Positions 36,040 through 46,982 of a stretch of DNA of 64,000 nucleotides are shown here, in pieces. The stretch is from Meiothermus granaticius NBRC 107808 (GTDB lineage Bacteria > Deinococcota > Deinococci > Deinococcales > Thermaceae). The position numbers and the translations under genes were made by a program. The stretch is taken from positions 1-64,000 of the forward strand of contig NZ_QWLB01000020.1 in NCBI RefSeq assembly GCF_003574355.1, given 5' to 3'. Each line of letters opens with the position of its first letter. Position 1 is the stretch's first letter. The notes under the pieces are model-generated. The model searched no databases, was not told where the DNA came from, and saw only the letters and a program-made list of their open reading frames with translations.

Positions 36040-36681
36040 CTAGAGCGAAACCTCGCGCAGCGCTTCCGGTTTGAGCACCAGGATGCGCCGATAGCCCAGC
36101 TCAATGGTGTCGTCCATGGCCAGCTCGCCCAGCACTTTGGTGATGGTTTCCCGGGTAGAACCGGCCAGATGGGCCAGATCCTGATGCGATAGGGTGACCT
36201 CGAGGCCTTCCTCACCGCTTTTCATGGCGGCCAGAAGGGACTTGGCCAACCGTGGCAGCACCTCCTTGAAACGTAGGTCGCGCAAGCGCTCCTCCGCTTT
36301 GCGCAGCCGCTTGGAGAGCAGCCATACGAAGGCCGACTGGGCTTCGGGGAAGCGGCTGGTGAGCCGGGCCAGGTCTTCGCGCGAGGCGGAGAGCAACTCG
36401 CAATCCACCAACGGCTCGGCAAAAACCCCGTAGGTTTCGTTGGGGAGCAGGGCCGCCTCGCCAAAGATCTCCCCGCTGCCGACCACGGTTAGAGTGATCT
36501 CCTCCTCGTCGGGCCCTAGCTGGAATAGCCGTACCCAGCCTTCAGCGATGTAGTACAGGGTTTTGGCCGGATCGTCCGGGTAGCAGACATAGCTACCCCG
36601 CCGGGCTGCGAAGGGGCGGAACACCCGCTCGGCTTCGGCTCGAGCTTCTTTGGGGAGGGCAGCTATGAACTCAGGTGACAT
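36040..36681 (-). CDS. Crp/Fnr-family transcription regulator
   Basis: A 213-residue regulator. An N-terminal cyclic-nucleotide-binding fold (YYIAEGWVRLFQLGPDEEEI, GSGEIFGEAALL) leads by a long helix to a winged helix-turn-helix (SHQDLAHLAGSTRETITKVLGEL). No Fnr cysteine cluster is seen. It is convergent with the ROK gene and may control the sugar locus. TATTAG (36693-36688) lies six bases before the ATG, so the mRNA is probably leaderless. Confidence 0.92.
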   Translation of the reverse strand: MSPEFIAALPKEARAEAERVFRPFAARRGSYVCYPDDPAKTLYYIAEGWVRLFQLGPDEEEITLTVVGSGEIFGEAALLPNETYGVFAEPLVDCELLSASREDLARLTSRFPEAQSAFVWLLSKRLRKAEERLRDLRFKEVLPRLAKSLLAAMKSGEEGLEVTLSHQDLAHLAGSTRETITKVLGELAMDDTIELGYRRILVLKPEALREVSL

Positions 36682-36687
36682 ATCTTT

Positions 36688-36693
36688 CTAATA
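36688..36693 (-). promoter_or_regulatory. -10 box of the leaderless crp-type gene
   Basis: Minus-strand TATTAG lies six bases before ATG 36681. Confidence 0.45.
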
Positions 36694-36797
36694 CTTTAGC
36701 CTGAGTTCCCCCTTCTTAGATTGGGAGAGAGCCCACAGATAGGCCCTAAGGCCCTCCGCAGGCGGCTTCGGTTCATGAGATCTTCACGCGGCCTGAC

Positions 36798-36803
36798 TAA
36801 ATT
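36798..36803 (+). promoter_or_regulatory. -10 box of the leaderless LCP gene
   Basis: TAAATT lies six bases before ATG 36810 with no Shine-Dalgarno. Together with the crp-type promoter it makes 36682-36809 a divergent promoter region. Confidence 0.5.
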
Positions 36804-36809
36804 AATTCG

Positions 36810-38074
36810 ATGCGGCGCTTGTGGCTGTTGGGGTTTTTGTTGCTTGCGTTGGGGGCAGAGCTGGGGTATTTCTGGCTCGAGCCGAGCCTCCGCTCCAAGC
36901 CCCAACCCAGCGATGCCCCTGCTTCGGCGGAGCCGCTGGCTCCCCTCTCTACCGCGCTGGGGGTGGGGGCTAGTGCGATGGGGCTGGGGCCCAAACTGGA
37001 GCAGCCGCTCAACCTGCTGGTGATGGGTGAGGACATTTCCTATTCGGGGCCAGCCACCCCGGTTTATAACTGGAAAGGCAACACCGACACCATGATGCTG
37101 GTGCACTTCGACCCCGCCGAAAAGCAGGTGGTGGTGCTCTCGTTGCCGCGCGATACCTACGCGACCATCCCCGGTCACGGCAGCCTTAAGCTCAATGCGG
37201 CCAACCCTTTGGGGGGGCCGGAGCTGGCGCAAAATGCGGTGGCGGGCCTGTTGGGGATAGAGGTGGATCGCTATGTGTTGATCAACGTGTTTGCGGTGCG
37301 CGACCTGGTCAACACCCTGGGTGGGGTTGAGGTGTATGTCCCCGAGGCCATGGACTACGATGACCGGGCCGCCAAGCTGCACATCCACTTCAAGCCGGGG
37401 CTGCAGACCATGAACGGGGATCAGGCCATGGCCTATCTGCGTTTTCGCCACGACCGCATTGGCGACATCGGGCGGGTACAGCGCCAGCAGGCCTTCCTGG
37501 AAAGCCTCCTGGCCAAAACCAAAGAACCTTCGGCCTGGCTACAGGCCCCGCAGCTTTTTTCTACCCTGAGCGCCAACATTCGCACCAATCTGACCGAGGA
37601 GGATCTGGCCAGGCTGGCCGGTTTCATGAGCAGCAAGCCTGAGGTGGTGCGGCTGCTGCTTCCGGGAGCCTTTTGGAGCGGTGGGGGGGTCAGCTACTGG
37701 CGCATGGACGCGGCTAAAACCCAGGTGCTGGTCAGTCGCTATTTGCAAGGCGGCTCGGATCAGGCCGGTGCAGCCCCTGGGACCACCAAGACCCGGCTGC
37801 CCAGCATTGCCCTGCGGGGGGACCCCAAGCAGGTGGGGCCGGTGCTACGGGCCTTGCGCAAACAGGGCTACTGGGCGTTTGCCGAGAATTATCAGGTTGA
37901 GCCCATTCAACAAAACTGCGTGGTCACCAACGGGGACCTCGAGGGAGCCCAGGCTTTGGCCAACCAGCTGGGGCTGAGCTGTGTGCAAGTGAGTGGAACC
38001 GGCAGCCTGTACGCGGACTACACCTTGCTCATCAGCAGCCAAGGCCTGACCTTGCCCAAGCCCGCCGCCACCAA

Positions 38075-38078
<4 letters not shown>
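36810..38078 (+). CDS. LytR-CpsA-Psr (LCP) family cell-wall protein
   Basis: A 422-residue protein. One N-terminal membrane helix ([19 protein letters not shown]) is followed by a Pro/Ala linker, the LCP domain ([27 protein letters not shown] cut short, [21 protein letters not shown] with the lipid-phosphate arginines), and a C-terminal LytR_C domain (about 330-415). LCP proteins attach polymers to peptidoglycan. It ends in a four-base overlap with the convergent APC gene. Confidence 0.92.
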
Positions 38079-40024
<1,946 letters not shown>

Positions 40025-40074
40025 AGTACCTAGGAAAATAGTTTACTCCCCCCATCCAAAGTTGGGGGCTGGAA

Positions 40075-40452
40075 TCAGAATCCCGGCGAGGAAGGGCGCA
40101 GGGCCTGACGGATTCGATAGGCGGAACTTCTGGCCTCGAGGTGTACCAGACCCAAATTAACCCCCGCCGGGAGCTGAACCGCCAGGAGCACCCCTCCGTC
40201 AATGCTATAAAGGCTGACACAGCCCTGCTCGCCGCAAACCGTGGCTTCGTGAAAGTTTCCTTGGGACAGGGTGGAGGCCACCCGCTGGCCCAGCTCATGG
40301 GCCAGGGCCGCCATTACCGCGACCCGGGTGGGCTCGAGGTCCTCAGGGTAACTGGCCACCACCAGCCCTTCTGAAGAGGCCACCACCGCCCCGGTGGCTT
40401 CGGGGAGCGCCTGACACAGCGTTTGCAGGATACGATCGAGTTCGTGTTTCAT
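40075..40452 (-). CDS. Roadblock/LC7-domain protein
   Basis: A 125-residue single-domain protein. TLCQALPEATGAVVASSEGLVVASY and ALAHELGQRVASTL match the roadblock fold of MglB-type proteins, which act with small Ras-like GTPases. No GTPase gene is seen nearby. It precedes the APC permease by 50 bases on the same strand. The large coiled-coil protein of this window also seems to end in a roadblock-like domain. Confidence 0.85.
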   Translation of the reverse strand: MKHELDRILQTLCQALPEATGAVVASSEGLVVASYPEDLEPTRVAVMAALAHELGQRVASTLSQGNFHEATVCGEQGCVSLYSIDGGVLLAVQLPAGVNLGLVHLEARSSAYRIRQALRPSSPGF

Positions 40453-40522
40453 CGGAAAGTGGGTTGGTGCACAGACAAGCCAAGGTTATGGTACCTGAGG
40501 CGCGCTCTGCAAGGGGTGCTTA

Positions 40523-40545
40523 TGCCCTAGCGGCCGGCAAGGGCA
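40523..40545. other. Small hairpin in the roadblock-deoR gap
   Basis: TGCCCT (40523-40528) and AGGGCA (40540-40545) form a 6-bp stem with an 11-base loop in the 274-base divergent gap. No T-run follows. Function unknown. Confidence 0.25.
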
Positions 40546-40561
40546 GGGTTGGAACCTCAAG

Positions 40562-40587
40562 CTGTTCGTTTATGTTTGAATGAACAG
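40562..40587. promoter_or_regulatory. Upstream operator-like dyad of the deoR promoter
   Basis: CTGTTC (40562-40567) and GAACAG (40582-40587) flank an AT-rich centre containing TGTTTGA (40573-40579). The same TGTTTGA recurs in the promoter spacer (40664-40670). This looks like a remote and a proximal site for the DeoR-type regulator. Confidence 0.45.
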
Positions 40588-40633
40588 AGCCATAGAAACC
40601 CCAATTCCACCGGAACATATTGGCGAGCAAAGG

Positions 40634-40670
40634 GTTGATTTGAGTCAGATATCTGTTGATTTTTGTTTGA
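40634..40670 (+). promoter_or_regulatory. Repeated operator boxes at the deoR promoter
   Basis: GTTGATTT occurs at 40634-40641 and again at 40655-40662, 21 bases apart, that is two helix turns and the same DNA face. The second copy covers the -35 box. TGTTTGA follows at 40664-40670 inside the spacer. Such direct repeats over the -35 region are common for DeoR-type repressors. Confidence 0.5.
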
Positions 40671-40684
40671 GCAGGTGATATAAC
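40656..40684 (+). promoter_or_regulatory. Sigma-A promoter of the deoR sugar-transport operon
   Basis: TTGATT (40656-40661), a 17-base spacer and TATAAC (40679-40684) make the best -35/-10 pair of the window. Transcription would start near 40691, giving a leader of about 36 bases with AGGAG before ATG 40727. Confidence 0.7.
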
Positions 40685-40726
40685 CAGTGCACCTCAAGTA
40701 CGGCCTCTTGAAACCTGTAGGAGTCT

Positions 40727-41515
40727 ATGTTGCCTGACGATCGGTTGCGCCGCATCCTCGAGCTAGTGAACCGGCATGGCACCCTCAGCAATGTGGCCAT
40801 CGCCCAGGCTGTCTCGGTCTCAACCATGACCGTGCGGCGGGATCTCAGCCTGCTCGAGCGCCAGGGCCGCTTGCGGCGGGTTCACGGTGGAGCGCAGGCC
40901 ATAGATGAGCAGGACGTGGATTACTCCCTGCGCCGAGAGCGCAACTTGGGGGCCAAGCAGCGCATCGGGGCCAAGGCTGCCGAGTGGATCCAGGATGGGG
41001 AGACAGTCTACCTCGATGCAGGCACCACCACCATGGAAGTAGCCAGGGCGCTCAAGGCCCGGCGCCTACGCAACGTGCGGGTGGTCACCCATGCGGTCAA
41101 TATCGCCACCGAGCTTTCCGGTACGCCCGGTTTGGGGTTGCTGCAGGTGGGTGGGGAACTGTTTCTGCACAACTACTCGGCCACCGGGCCGCTGGCTCTC
41201 GAGACGCTGCGGCGCTTTAGCTTCGACCGCTTGTTTTTAGGGGCGCAGGGGGTGGACCCCTCAGCCGGGCTGACCAACTCCTCGCTGCTGGAGGCCGAGG
41301 TTAAGCAGGCGGCGATTGACGCCAGCCGTTGGGTTTGCCTGGTTTGCGATGCCTCCAAATGGGGTCGGGTGACGTTCGCTCCCTGTGGGGACTTGCGTGA
41401 CCTGGATCTGTTCATCACCGATTCCCGGCTTCCCCAGGAAGCTCGAACCAAATTGGCGGAACTCGGACTGGAGGTGATCACGGTTCCCTGGCCAGGGAAC
41501 CCTACCCACGATTAG
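40727..41515 (+). CDS. DeoR-family sugar-operon regulator
   Basis: A 262-residue regulator. The N-terminal winged helix is MLPDDRLRRILELVNRHGTL with recognition helix VSVSTMTVRRDLSLLERQGRLRRVHGGA. The sugar-phosphate-binding C-terminal domain carries VYLDAGTTTMEVARAL. It leads the operon of a ribose-type transporter and probably represses it until a sugar phosphate binds. Confidence 0.93.
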   Translation: MLPDDRLRRILELVNRHGTLSNVAIAQAVSVSTMTVRRDLSLLERQGRLRRVHGGAQAIDEQDVDYSLRRERNLGAKQRIGAKAAEWIQDGETVYLDAGTTTMEVARALKARRLRNVRVVTHAVNIATELSGTPGLGLLQVGGELFLHNYSATGPLALETLRRFSFDRLFLGAQGVDPSAGLTNSSLLEAEVKQAAIDASRWVCLVCDASKWGRVTFAPCGDLRDLDLFITDSRLPQEARTKLAELGLEVITVPWPGNPTHD

Positions 41516-41561
41516 GCCCTAGGCTTTAAGGCTTGCTCGGTATCAAGGGAGGGAATGTGTT

Positions 41562-42512
41562 ATGAAGCGTTCGACTAGAGGTTGGCTGATCGCCCTGCTG
41601 CTGGGCTCGGCCCTCGTGGTGGGGCTGGTTTGGGCTCAGTCCCAGCAACTGACCAAGGTAGCCACCAACCTGGGCTCTTTAGGTAACCCCTTCTTCATCC
41701 GTATGGGCCAAGGGGTGACCGATGCCGCCAAGAAGATCAACCCCAACGTTCAGGTGATCGTGGAAGCCGCCGATTATGACGTGGGTAAGCAGAGCGCGGC
41801 AATTGACAACTATATCGCTGCGGGGGTGCAGATCTTGGTGCTCAACCCCGCCGATCCTGAGGCGCTGGTCCCCGCCGTCAAGCGGGCCAAGGCCGCGGGC
41901 ATGACTGTGGTCTCGGCAGACGTCGGCATCAAGGAGGGGGCCGATGCCATCATCACCTCCAACAATGTTCAGGCGGGGGTTCTGGCCTGCCAGTTCATCG
42001 CCGATCGCTTGAAGGGCAATGGCAATGTGGTGATCATCAACGGCCCACCGGTGACCGCGGTCACCGACCGGGTAGCAGGTTGCAAGCAGGTCTTTGCCAA
42101 GTACCCCGGCATTAAGATCCTTTCCGACAACCAAAATGCCGGTGGAAGCCGCGATGGTGGGCTCAAGGTGATGACCGATTTGCTCACCGCTAACCCCAAG
42201 ATCGATGCGGTCTTTGCCATCAACGACCCCACCGGTATCGGCGCGGAACTGGCCATTCGCCAGGCCAAGCGCGAGAAGGAGATGTTTATTACCGCGGTGG
42301 ATGGTTCTCCAGATGCGGTCAAGGCCCTTAAGGATCCCAACTCGATTTTCTTAGCCTCCTCCGCCCAAGACCCCTACACCATGGCTGCGCGGGCTCTGGA
42401 AATCGGCTGGCAGATCCGCACCGGTAAGATGAAGCCACAGACCGCCCCGATCCTGATTCCGGTACAGCTCATTACCAAGCAAAACGTGAACAGCTACCGG
42501 GGTTGGGAATAA
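41562..42512 (+). CDS. Sugar ABC transporter substrate-binding protein (RbsB-like)
   Basis: A 316-residue CUT2 binding protein. The signal peptide (GWLIALLLGSALVVGLVWAQ) ends near residue 26. Conserved parts include NPFFIRMGQGVTDAAKKINP and FAINDPTGIGAELAIRQA. GGGAGGG precedes the ATG. The ligand may be ribose or another pentose or hexose; no catabolic kinase follows in this operon. Confidence 0.93.
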   Translation: MKRSTRGWLIALLLGSALVVGLVWAQSQQLTKVATNLGSLGNPFFIRMGQGVTDAAKKINPNVQVIVEAADYDVGKQSAAIDNYIAAGVQILVLNPADPEALVPAVKRAKAAGMTVVSADVGIKEGADAIITSNNVQAGVLACQFIADRLKGNGNVVIINGPPVTAVTDRVAGCKQVFAKYPGIKILSDNQNAGGSRDGGLKVMTDLLTANPKIDAVFAINDPTGIGAELAIRQAKREKEMFITAVDGSPDAVKALKDPNSIFLASSAQDPYTMAARALEIGWQIRTGKMKPQTAPILIPVQLITKQNVNSYRGWE

Positions 42513-42536
42513 GCTAAGACAAGCCCAGAACGGGCA

Positions 42537-42576
42537 GGGCTGCCGGTTTTCAGTTCACACCGAGGGCCGGCAGCCC
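42537..42576 (+). other. Intercistronic hairpin ending at the ATPase start
   Basis: GGGCTGCCGG (42537-42546) and CCGGCAGCCC (42567-42576) form a perfect 10-bp stem with a 20-base loop. The stem ends two bases before ATG 42579, where a ribosome site should be. It could protect the binding-protein mRNA and hold down translation of the ATPase. Confidence 0.7.
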
Positions 42577-42578
42577 AT

Positions 42579-44138
42579 ATGGATATGTTTATGGAACCTT
42601 CTAACCCCAGTCCCCTCCCAGGAGCACCCCCGGCCTTGGAAATGCGCCATATCTCCAAAGCGTTTCCCGGGGTGCAGGCTCTTAAAGATGTGAGCTTTGT
42701 GGCCTATGCAGGGGAAATCCATGCGCTGATGGGTGAAAACGGTGCGGGCAAAAGCACCTTGATGAAGATCTTGGCCGGGGCATATAGCGCGGATTCTGGG
42801 GAGATTCGGGTGTTTGGTCAACCGGTGCGCATCGCTGGCCCGCTGGATGCCCGCCGGGTGGGGATCAACCTGATCTACCAAGAACTCAACCTGGCGAGAA
42901 ATCTCACCGTGGCCGAAAACATCTTTATGGGGGTGGAGCCAGCCCGAAGCGGCCTCATTGATCGGGCTGCCATGCGCCGGGCGGCCCGGGAGGTGCTGGA
43001 GCAGTTGGGGGCTTCCTTTGGTCCGGAGACCCCGCTGTCTCGGCTGAGCATTGCCGAGGGGCAACTGGTGGAAATTGCTCGAGCCCTGATGTTTAGGAGC
43101 CAGGTACTGGTGATGGATGAGCCCACCGCGGCCCTTTCCGAACGCGAGACCGAACGGTTGTTTGAACTCATCCGCAGGTTACGGGATCAGGGGATTGCGG
43201 TGGTCTACATCTCACACCGCATGGCTGAGGTCTATGCACTGGCCGACAAGGTGACGGTGCTTCGGGATGGGCAGTACATCGGTACCCTGGAGAAAAAAGA
43301 GATCAACGCCGAGCGGGTAGTGCAGATGATGGTGGGGCGGCCTGTGCAGGATTTCTACGAGCACCGCACCGCCCGAACCAAAGGGGAGGTGATGCTCGAG
43401 GTGCGGGGCATCACCGATGGTAAAAAGGTACAACCTTCCTCGTTCAGCGTGCGGGCGGGGGAGATTTTAGGACTGGCTGGGTTGATCGGTGCGGGGCGTA
43501 CCGAGCTGGCCCGGCTGATTTTTGGGGCCGACCCAAAGGCTTCGGGTGCGGTGCGGATCGGTGGGCAGCCGGTGCGCATCCAAAGCCCTACCGACGCCAT
43601 TGCGGCGGGGATCGGGTATGTTCCAGAAAACCGCAAGGAGCAAGGGTTGTTCCTCCAGATGGCTTCCGGCGATAACATCGCGATGAACGTGCTGAGCCAT
43701 TACGCCGCTGCGGGGATTATCAACCCCATTGGGGTAGGGCAGTTGGTGCGCCAGGCTATCAAGGATCTCTCGATTCGGGTAGCCAGCCCGGCAACCCGGG
43801 CGATCAACCTCTCAGGTGGGAATCAGCAAAAGCTGCTACTGGCTCGCTGGCTTGCGATTGGCCCCAAGGTGCTGATCCTAGACGAACCCACTCGAGGGGT
43901 GGATATCGGGGCCAAGGCAGAGATTTACCGGCTGATCGGTGAGCTCGCTGCCAAGGGGGTGGCGGTGGTGTTTATTTCGTCAGAGCTGCCGGAAGTGGTA
44001 GGGATGAGCGACCGGGTGCTGGTGATGCGGGAAGGGCATTTGGTCGGTGAGCTCGACCCTGCCCGTGGGGATGTGATCAGCCAGGAACACATCATGGCTT
44101 ATGCCACCGGAGTGAAAGAGATGGAGGTACGGGCTTGA
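42579..44138 (+). CDS. Sugar ABC transporter ATP-binding protein (RbsA-like, double domain)
   Basis: A 519-residue protein with two ABC domains. The first has [16 protein letters not shown], a degenerate signature ([16 protein letters not shown]) and [11 protein letters not shown]. The second has [30 protein letters not shown] and [15 protein letters not shown], the usual RbsA layout. The start is unsure: ATGs at 42579, 42585 and 42591 are in frame, and none has a Shine-Dalgarno. Its stop overlaps the next start by four bases. Confidence 0.92.
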   Translation: MDMFMEPSNPSPLPGAPPALEMRHISKAFPGVQALKDVSFVAYAGEIHALMGENGAGKSTLMKILAGAYSADSGEIRVFGQPVRIAGPLDARRVGINLIYQELNLARNLTVAENIFMGVEPARSGLIDRAAMRRAAREVLEQLGASFGPETPLSRLSIAEGQLVEIARALMFRSQVLVMDEPTAALSERETERLFELIRRLRDQGIAVVYISHRMAEVYALADKVTVLRDGQYIGTLEKKEINAERVVQMMVGRPVQDFYEHRTARTKGEVMLEVRGITDGKKVQPSSFSVRAGEILGLAGLIGAGRTELARLIFGADPKASGAVRIGGQPVRIQSPTDAIAAGIGYVPENRKEQGLFLQMASGDNIAMNVLSHYAAAGIINPIGVGQLVRQAIKDLSIRVASPATRAINLSGGNQQKLLLARWLAIGPKVLILDEPTRGVDIGAKAEIYRLIGELAAKGVAVVFISSELPEVVGMSDRVLVMREGHLVGELDPARGDVISQEHIMAYATGVKEMEVRA

Positions 44139-45109
44139 GCACCGAGGCTAAACGACAAACCAACAAGGCTACCCGGGCGGACATCCTGGGGGCATTGGGT
44201 ATTCTGCCCGTACTTATCTTGATCTGTATCATCTTTGCGATCTTATCTCCCAACTTCGCTACCCCCAACAACTTCATCAACGTGCTGCGCCAGGCCTCGA
44301 TCAACGTGGTACTGGCCGCAGGGATGACCTTTGTAATCCTTACCGCCGGAATTGATCTCTCGGTGGGGGCCATTCTAGGGGCCTCGGCGGTGGTGGCACT
44401 TCAGGTCTCTCTGATGCCCCAGTGGGGCTGGGCGGCGATCCCGGCGGGGCTTTTGGCGGGGCTGGCCTTTGGCCTGATTAACGGGCTGCTGATTGCCTAT
44501 CTGAAGCTCTCGCCCTTTGTGGTGACGCTGGGTGCGTACAGCGCGGTGCGTGGGGCGGCATACCTGCTGGCCAACAACGGCCAGACCGTGATCAACTCCA
44601 ATTTGAGTTTTGCCGCGATTGGCAACGACAGCTTTCTGGGGGTTCCCTGGTTGGTCTGGATTGCCCTGCTGGTGATTTTGGCTAGCTGGTTTATCCTGCG
44701 CCGCACGGTGCTGGGGGTGCATGTCTATGCGGTGGGCGGCAACGAACAGGCCGCACGGCTCACCGGCATCAAGGTGCCGCGGGTACTGCTCTTTGTCTAT
44801 GGCTTCAGCGGGCTATGCGCGGGTTTGGCTGGAGTGATGAGTGCAGCCCGGCTCTATAGCGCCAACGGTATCCTAGGGACCGGGTATGAACTCGACGCGA
44901 TTGCAGCGGTGGTGCTGGGGGGTACCAGTCTGGCCGGTGGGGTGGGCTCGGTCTTGGGGACTACCCTGGGCGCAATGATCATCGCCGTGCTCAACAACGG
45001 GTTAACCATCTTGGGGGTTTCCTCGTTCTGGCAGCTGGTGGTCAAGGGGGTGGTGATTGTGATCGCGGTGGCGGTGGATCGCCTGCGCACGGCTCGAGCC
45101 GGGCGATAG
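44135..45109 (+). CDS. Sugar ABC transporter permease (RbsC-like)
   Basis: A 324-residue permease with a TTG start at 44135 that overlaps the ATPase stop (TTGA). [20 protein letters not shown] and [23 protein letters not shown] are the CUT2 signatures; about ten membrane helices are visible. It is the last gene of the operon. A short AGAGCGCTCT palindrome lies just after it, without a T-run. Confidence 0.93.
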   Translation: MSTEAKRQTNKATRADILGALGILPVLILICIIFAILSPNFATPNNFINVLRQASINVVLAAGMTFVILTAGIDLSVGAILGASAVVALQVSLMPQWGWAAIPAGLLAGLAFGLINGLLIAYLKLSPFVVTLGAYSAVRGAAYLLANNGQTVINSNLSFAAIGNDSFLGVPWLVWIALLVILASWFILRRTVLGVHVYAVGGNEQAARLTGIKVPRVLLFVYGFSGLCAGLAGVMSAARLYSANGILGTGYELDAIAAVVLGGTSLAGGVGSVLGTTLGAMIIAVLNNGLTILGVSSFWQLVVKGVVIVIAVAVDRLRTARAGR

Positions 45110-45148
45110 AAGAGCGCTCTATCTCCCTATCTTTTCCCAGCCCCCGGC

Positions 45149-45154
45149 TACAAT
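45149..45154 (+). promoter_or_regulatory. -10 box of hslO
   Basis: TACAAT lies nine bases before ATG 45164. With no Shine-Dalgarno in between, the transcript is leaderless or nearly so. Confidence 0.5.
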
Positions 45155-45163
45155 AAACAGGTT

Positions 45164-46078
45164 ATGGGACGATTGATTCGCGGCCTCGCTGCCGAGGGGA
45201 ATCTTCGGGTGCTGGCGGCGCTCACTACGGATGTGGTGGAGGAGGCCCGCTTGCGCCATGGCCTTTCTCCAACCCCTACAGCAGCCCTGGGACGGGCCAT
45301 GACCGGGGCCCTGTTGTTGACCTTTTTGCTCTCCAAGACCCCCAAAGAGCGCATCACCCTGCACTTTCGGGGGGATGGGCCGCTGGGGGGGCCGATTGCC
45401 GAGGCCGCCCCGGATGGGTTGGTGCGCGGCTATGTGAAACAGCCCCACCTCGAGCCCCCGCTGCGCCCAGACGGCAAACTCAATGTGGGGGCGGCGGTGG
45501 GTCGGGGTGAGCTAAAGGTGGACCGGCTCCTGTCCAACCAAGAGATCTACCAATCCAGCACCGAACTCATCTCTGGGGAGATCGCCGAGGATCTGGCCCG
45601 GTATCTTTGGCAATCCGAGCAGGCCCCTTCAGCGGTGCTGTTGGGGGTGCGGGTATATGGACAGGGCGAGGTGCAGGTGGCCGGGGGGGTTGCGGTTCAG
45701 GTGTTGCCGGGTTGCCCGGACGAGGTGGTTCGGCGGCTCGAGGCCAACCTGCTGGCGCACCCCAGCCTTACCGACCTGCTGCTCGAGCGGGGGTTGGAGG
45801 GGTCGGTAGAAGCCCTGATGCAGGGGCTGGGGTACCAGGCCACCGATCTCAAACCGGTGGGCTACCGTGAGGGGTATATCCCGCTGCAGTTTGGCTGCCG
45901 CTGTACTCGAGAGCGGGCCCTCAACGCCTTGGTCTACTTCTCGCCCCAGGAGCGCCAAGAGATGATCGAGCAGGACGGGGGGGCCGAGGTGATCTGCCAC
46001 TGGTGCGGTGACACCTATAGGATTACCCCCGATGAAATTCGCTCCCTGCGAGAGCTTCCGGAGGGGCCTCGAGCCTAG
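45164..46078 (+). CDS. hslO: Redox-regulated chaperone Hsp33
   Basis: A 304-residue Hsp33, a holdase switched on by oxidation. The N-terminal chaperone domain (RGLAAEGNLRVLAALTTDVV, KLNVGAAVGRGELKV) is followed by the zinc redox switch: CRC in FGCRCTRERALNAL and CHWC in VICHWCGDTY. The length is typical. It sits after the sugar operon with its own promoter. Confidence 0.95.
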   Translation: MGRLIRGLAAEGNLRVLAALTTDVVEEARLRHGLSPTPTAALGRAMTGALLLTFLLSKTPKERITLHFRGDGPLGGPIAEAAPDGLVRGYVKQPHLEPPLRPDGKLNVGAAVGRGELKVDRLLSNQEIYQSSTELISGEIAEDLARYLWQSEQAPSAVLLGVRVYGQGEVQVAGGVAVQVLPGCPDEVVRRLEANLLAHPSLTDLLLERGLEGSVEALMQGLGYQATDLKPVGYREGYIPLQFGCRCTRERALNALVYFSPQERQEMIEQDGGAEVICHWCGDTYRITPDEIRSLRELPEGPRA

Positions 46079-46102
46079 GCTGTTTTCTGGCAGATGGGCG
46101 CT

Positions 46103-46927
46103 CTATAGGCCCTCGAACATGTCCAGCAAGGGCCAGTGCGGCACCGGCCCGCGGGTTCCCCCCAGGGTAAAGGTCTCGACCGCCATCCACCCCTCCATCT
46201 GGGCTCGGCGTTCGGCGGGCATGGTCTCGGCTACCAGAGGGGCGAATTGGGAGCGGTGGGCCCGGATGGCGGCGAGCTTTTGGGGCAGGTATTCCTGCAC
46301 GTTCAGGGTGAGGGCCAAAGTGCTCTCAGAGACCCCAAAGACCTGGGGATCCAGCCCCTCCATAACGCTGCGCTGGCCGCTCTTCTGCATCGCTGCGGCC
46401 CGTTCGACGGTGAAGGCGGTGTAAAACAACCGCCGAGGGGGGTGGGGCAAGATGCCGCTGCTGTAAAAGGCAGCGGTGGCCGCTCGGTGGATCACCAGAT
46501 GATCCGGATGCCCATAGCCGCCGTGAGGGTCAAAGGTGAGGAGCACCGCTGGCTGTACCTGGGCGATCACCTCGCGGATTCTGGCCTCGACCTCCCAGAG
46601 CGGGGTGTTGTAGAGGGCCTGGGGATCGTCCTTGCGCAGCCGCTCATTGCGGCCAGAGTCGTGATAGCCCAGAAAGAGGGGGGGCTCGATCCCTAGAGCC
46701 TGGCAGGAGCGCTCGAGTTCAACCGTGCGGATGGCCGCCATATCCGGTGGGCTGCCATCGGGCAGAGCTAAGGTGGGGTCCTTGAGCTGTCCAACCTCCC
46801 CTCGGGTTGCGCAGGCCAGATACACCTTGTGCCCCATTCGGGCGTAATGCGCCAGGGTGCCCCCGGTGGGAAAGGCTTCGTCGTCGGGATGGGCGAATAC
46901 GGCTAGGATCGTGGGAGGCTGGGCCAT
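46103..46927 (-). CDS. PIG-L/LmbE-family N-acetylglucosamine deacetylase
   Basis: A 274-residue zinc deacetylase. AVFAHPDDEAFPTGGTLAHY carries the HPDD zinc and catalytic motif, and DPHGGYGHPDHLVIHRAAT the second zinc His. In low-thiol bacteria such enzymes make bacillithiol or mycothiol precursors (BshB, MshB), so a bacillithiol role is possible. Minus-strand TAAGCT lies six bases before the ATG. It follows galK after about 55 bases on the same strand. Confidence 0.85.
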   Translation of the reverse strand: MAQPPTILAVFAHPDDEAFPTGGTLAHYARMGHKVYLACATRGEVGQLKDPTLALPDGSPPDMAAIRTVELERSCQALGIEPPLFLGYHDSGRNERLRKDDPQALYNTPLWEVEARIREVIAQVQPAVLLTFDPHGGYGHPDHLVIHRAATAAFYSSGILPHPPRRLFYTAFTVERAAAMQKSGQRSVMEGLDPQVFGVSESTLALTLNVQEYLPQKLAAIRAHRSQFAPLVAETMPAERRAQMEGWMAVETFTLGGTRGPVPHWPLLDMFEGL

Positions 46928-46982
46928 GAGCGGAGCTTACGCCACAAGCCCCTGCCCCAAAGGTTAAACGCCCCACAATGCC

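Noticed and set aside
40857-41220. A Ras-like MglA GTPase gene that would pair with the roadblock protein
   Set aside because: The neighbouring frames are the DeoR regulator and its shadows; no GxxxxGKT/S small GTPase was found near the roadblock gene.
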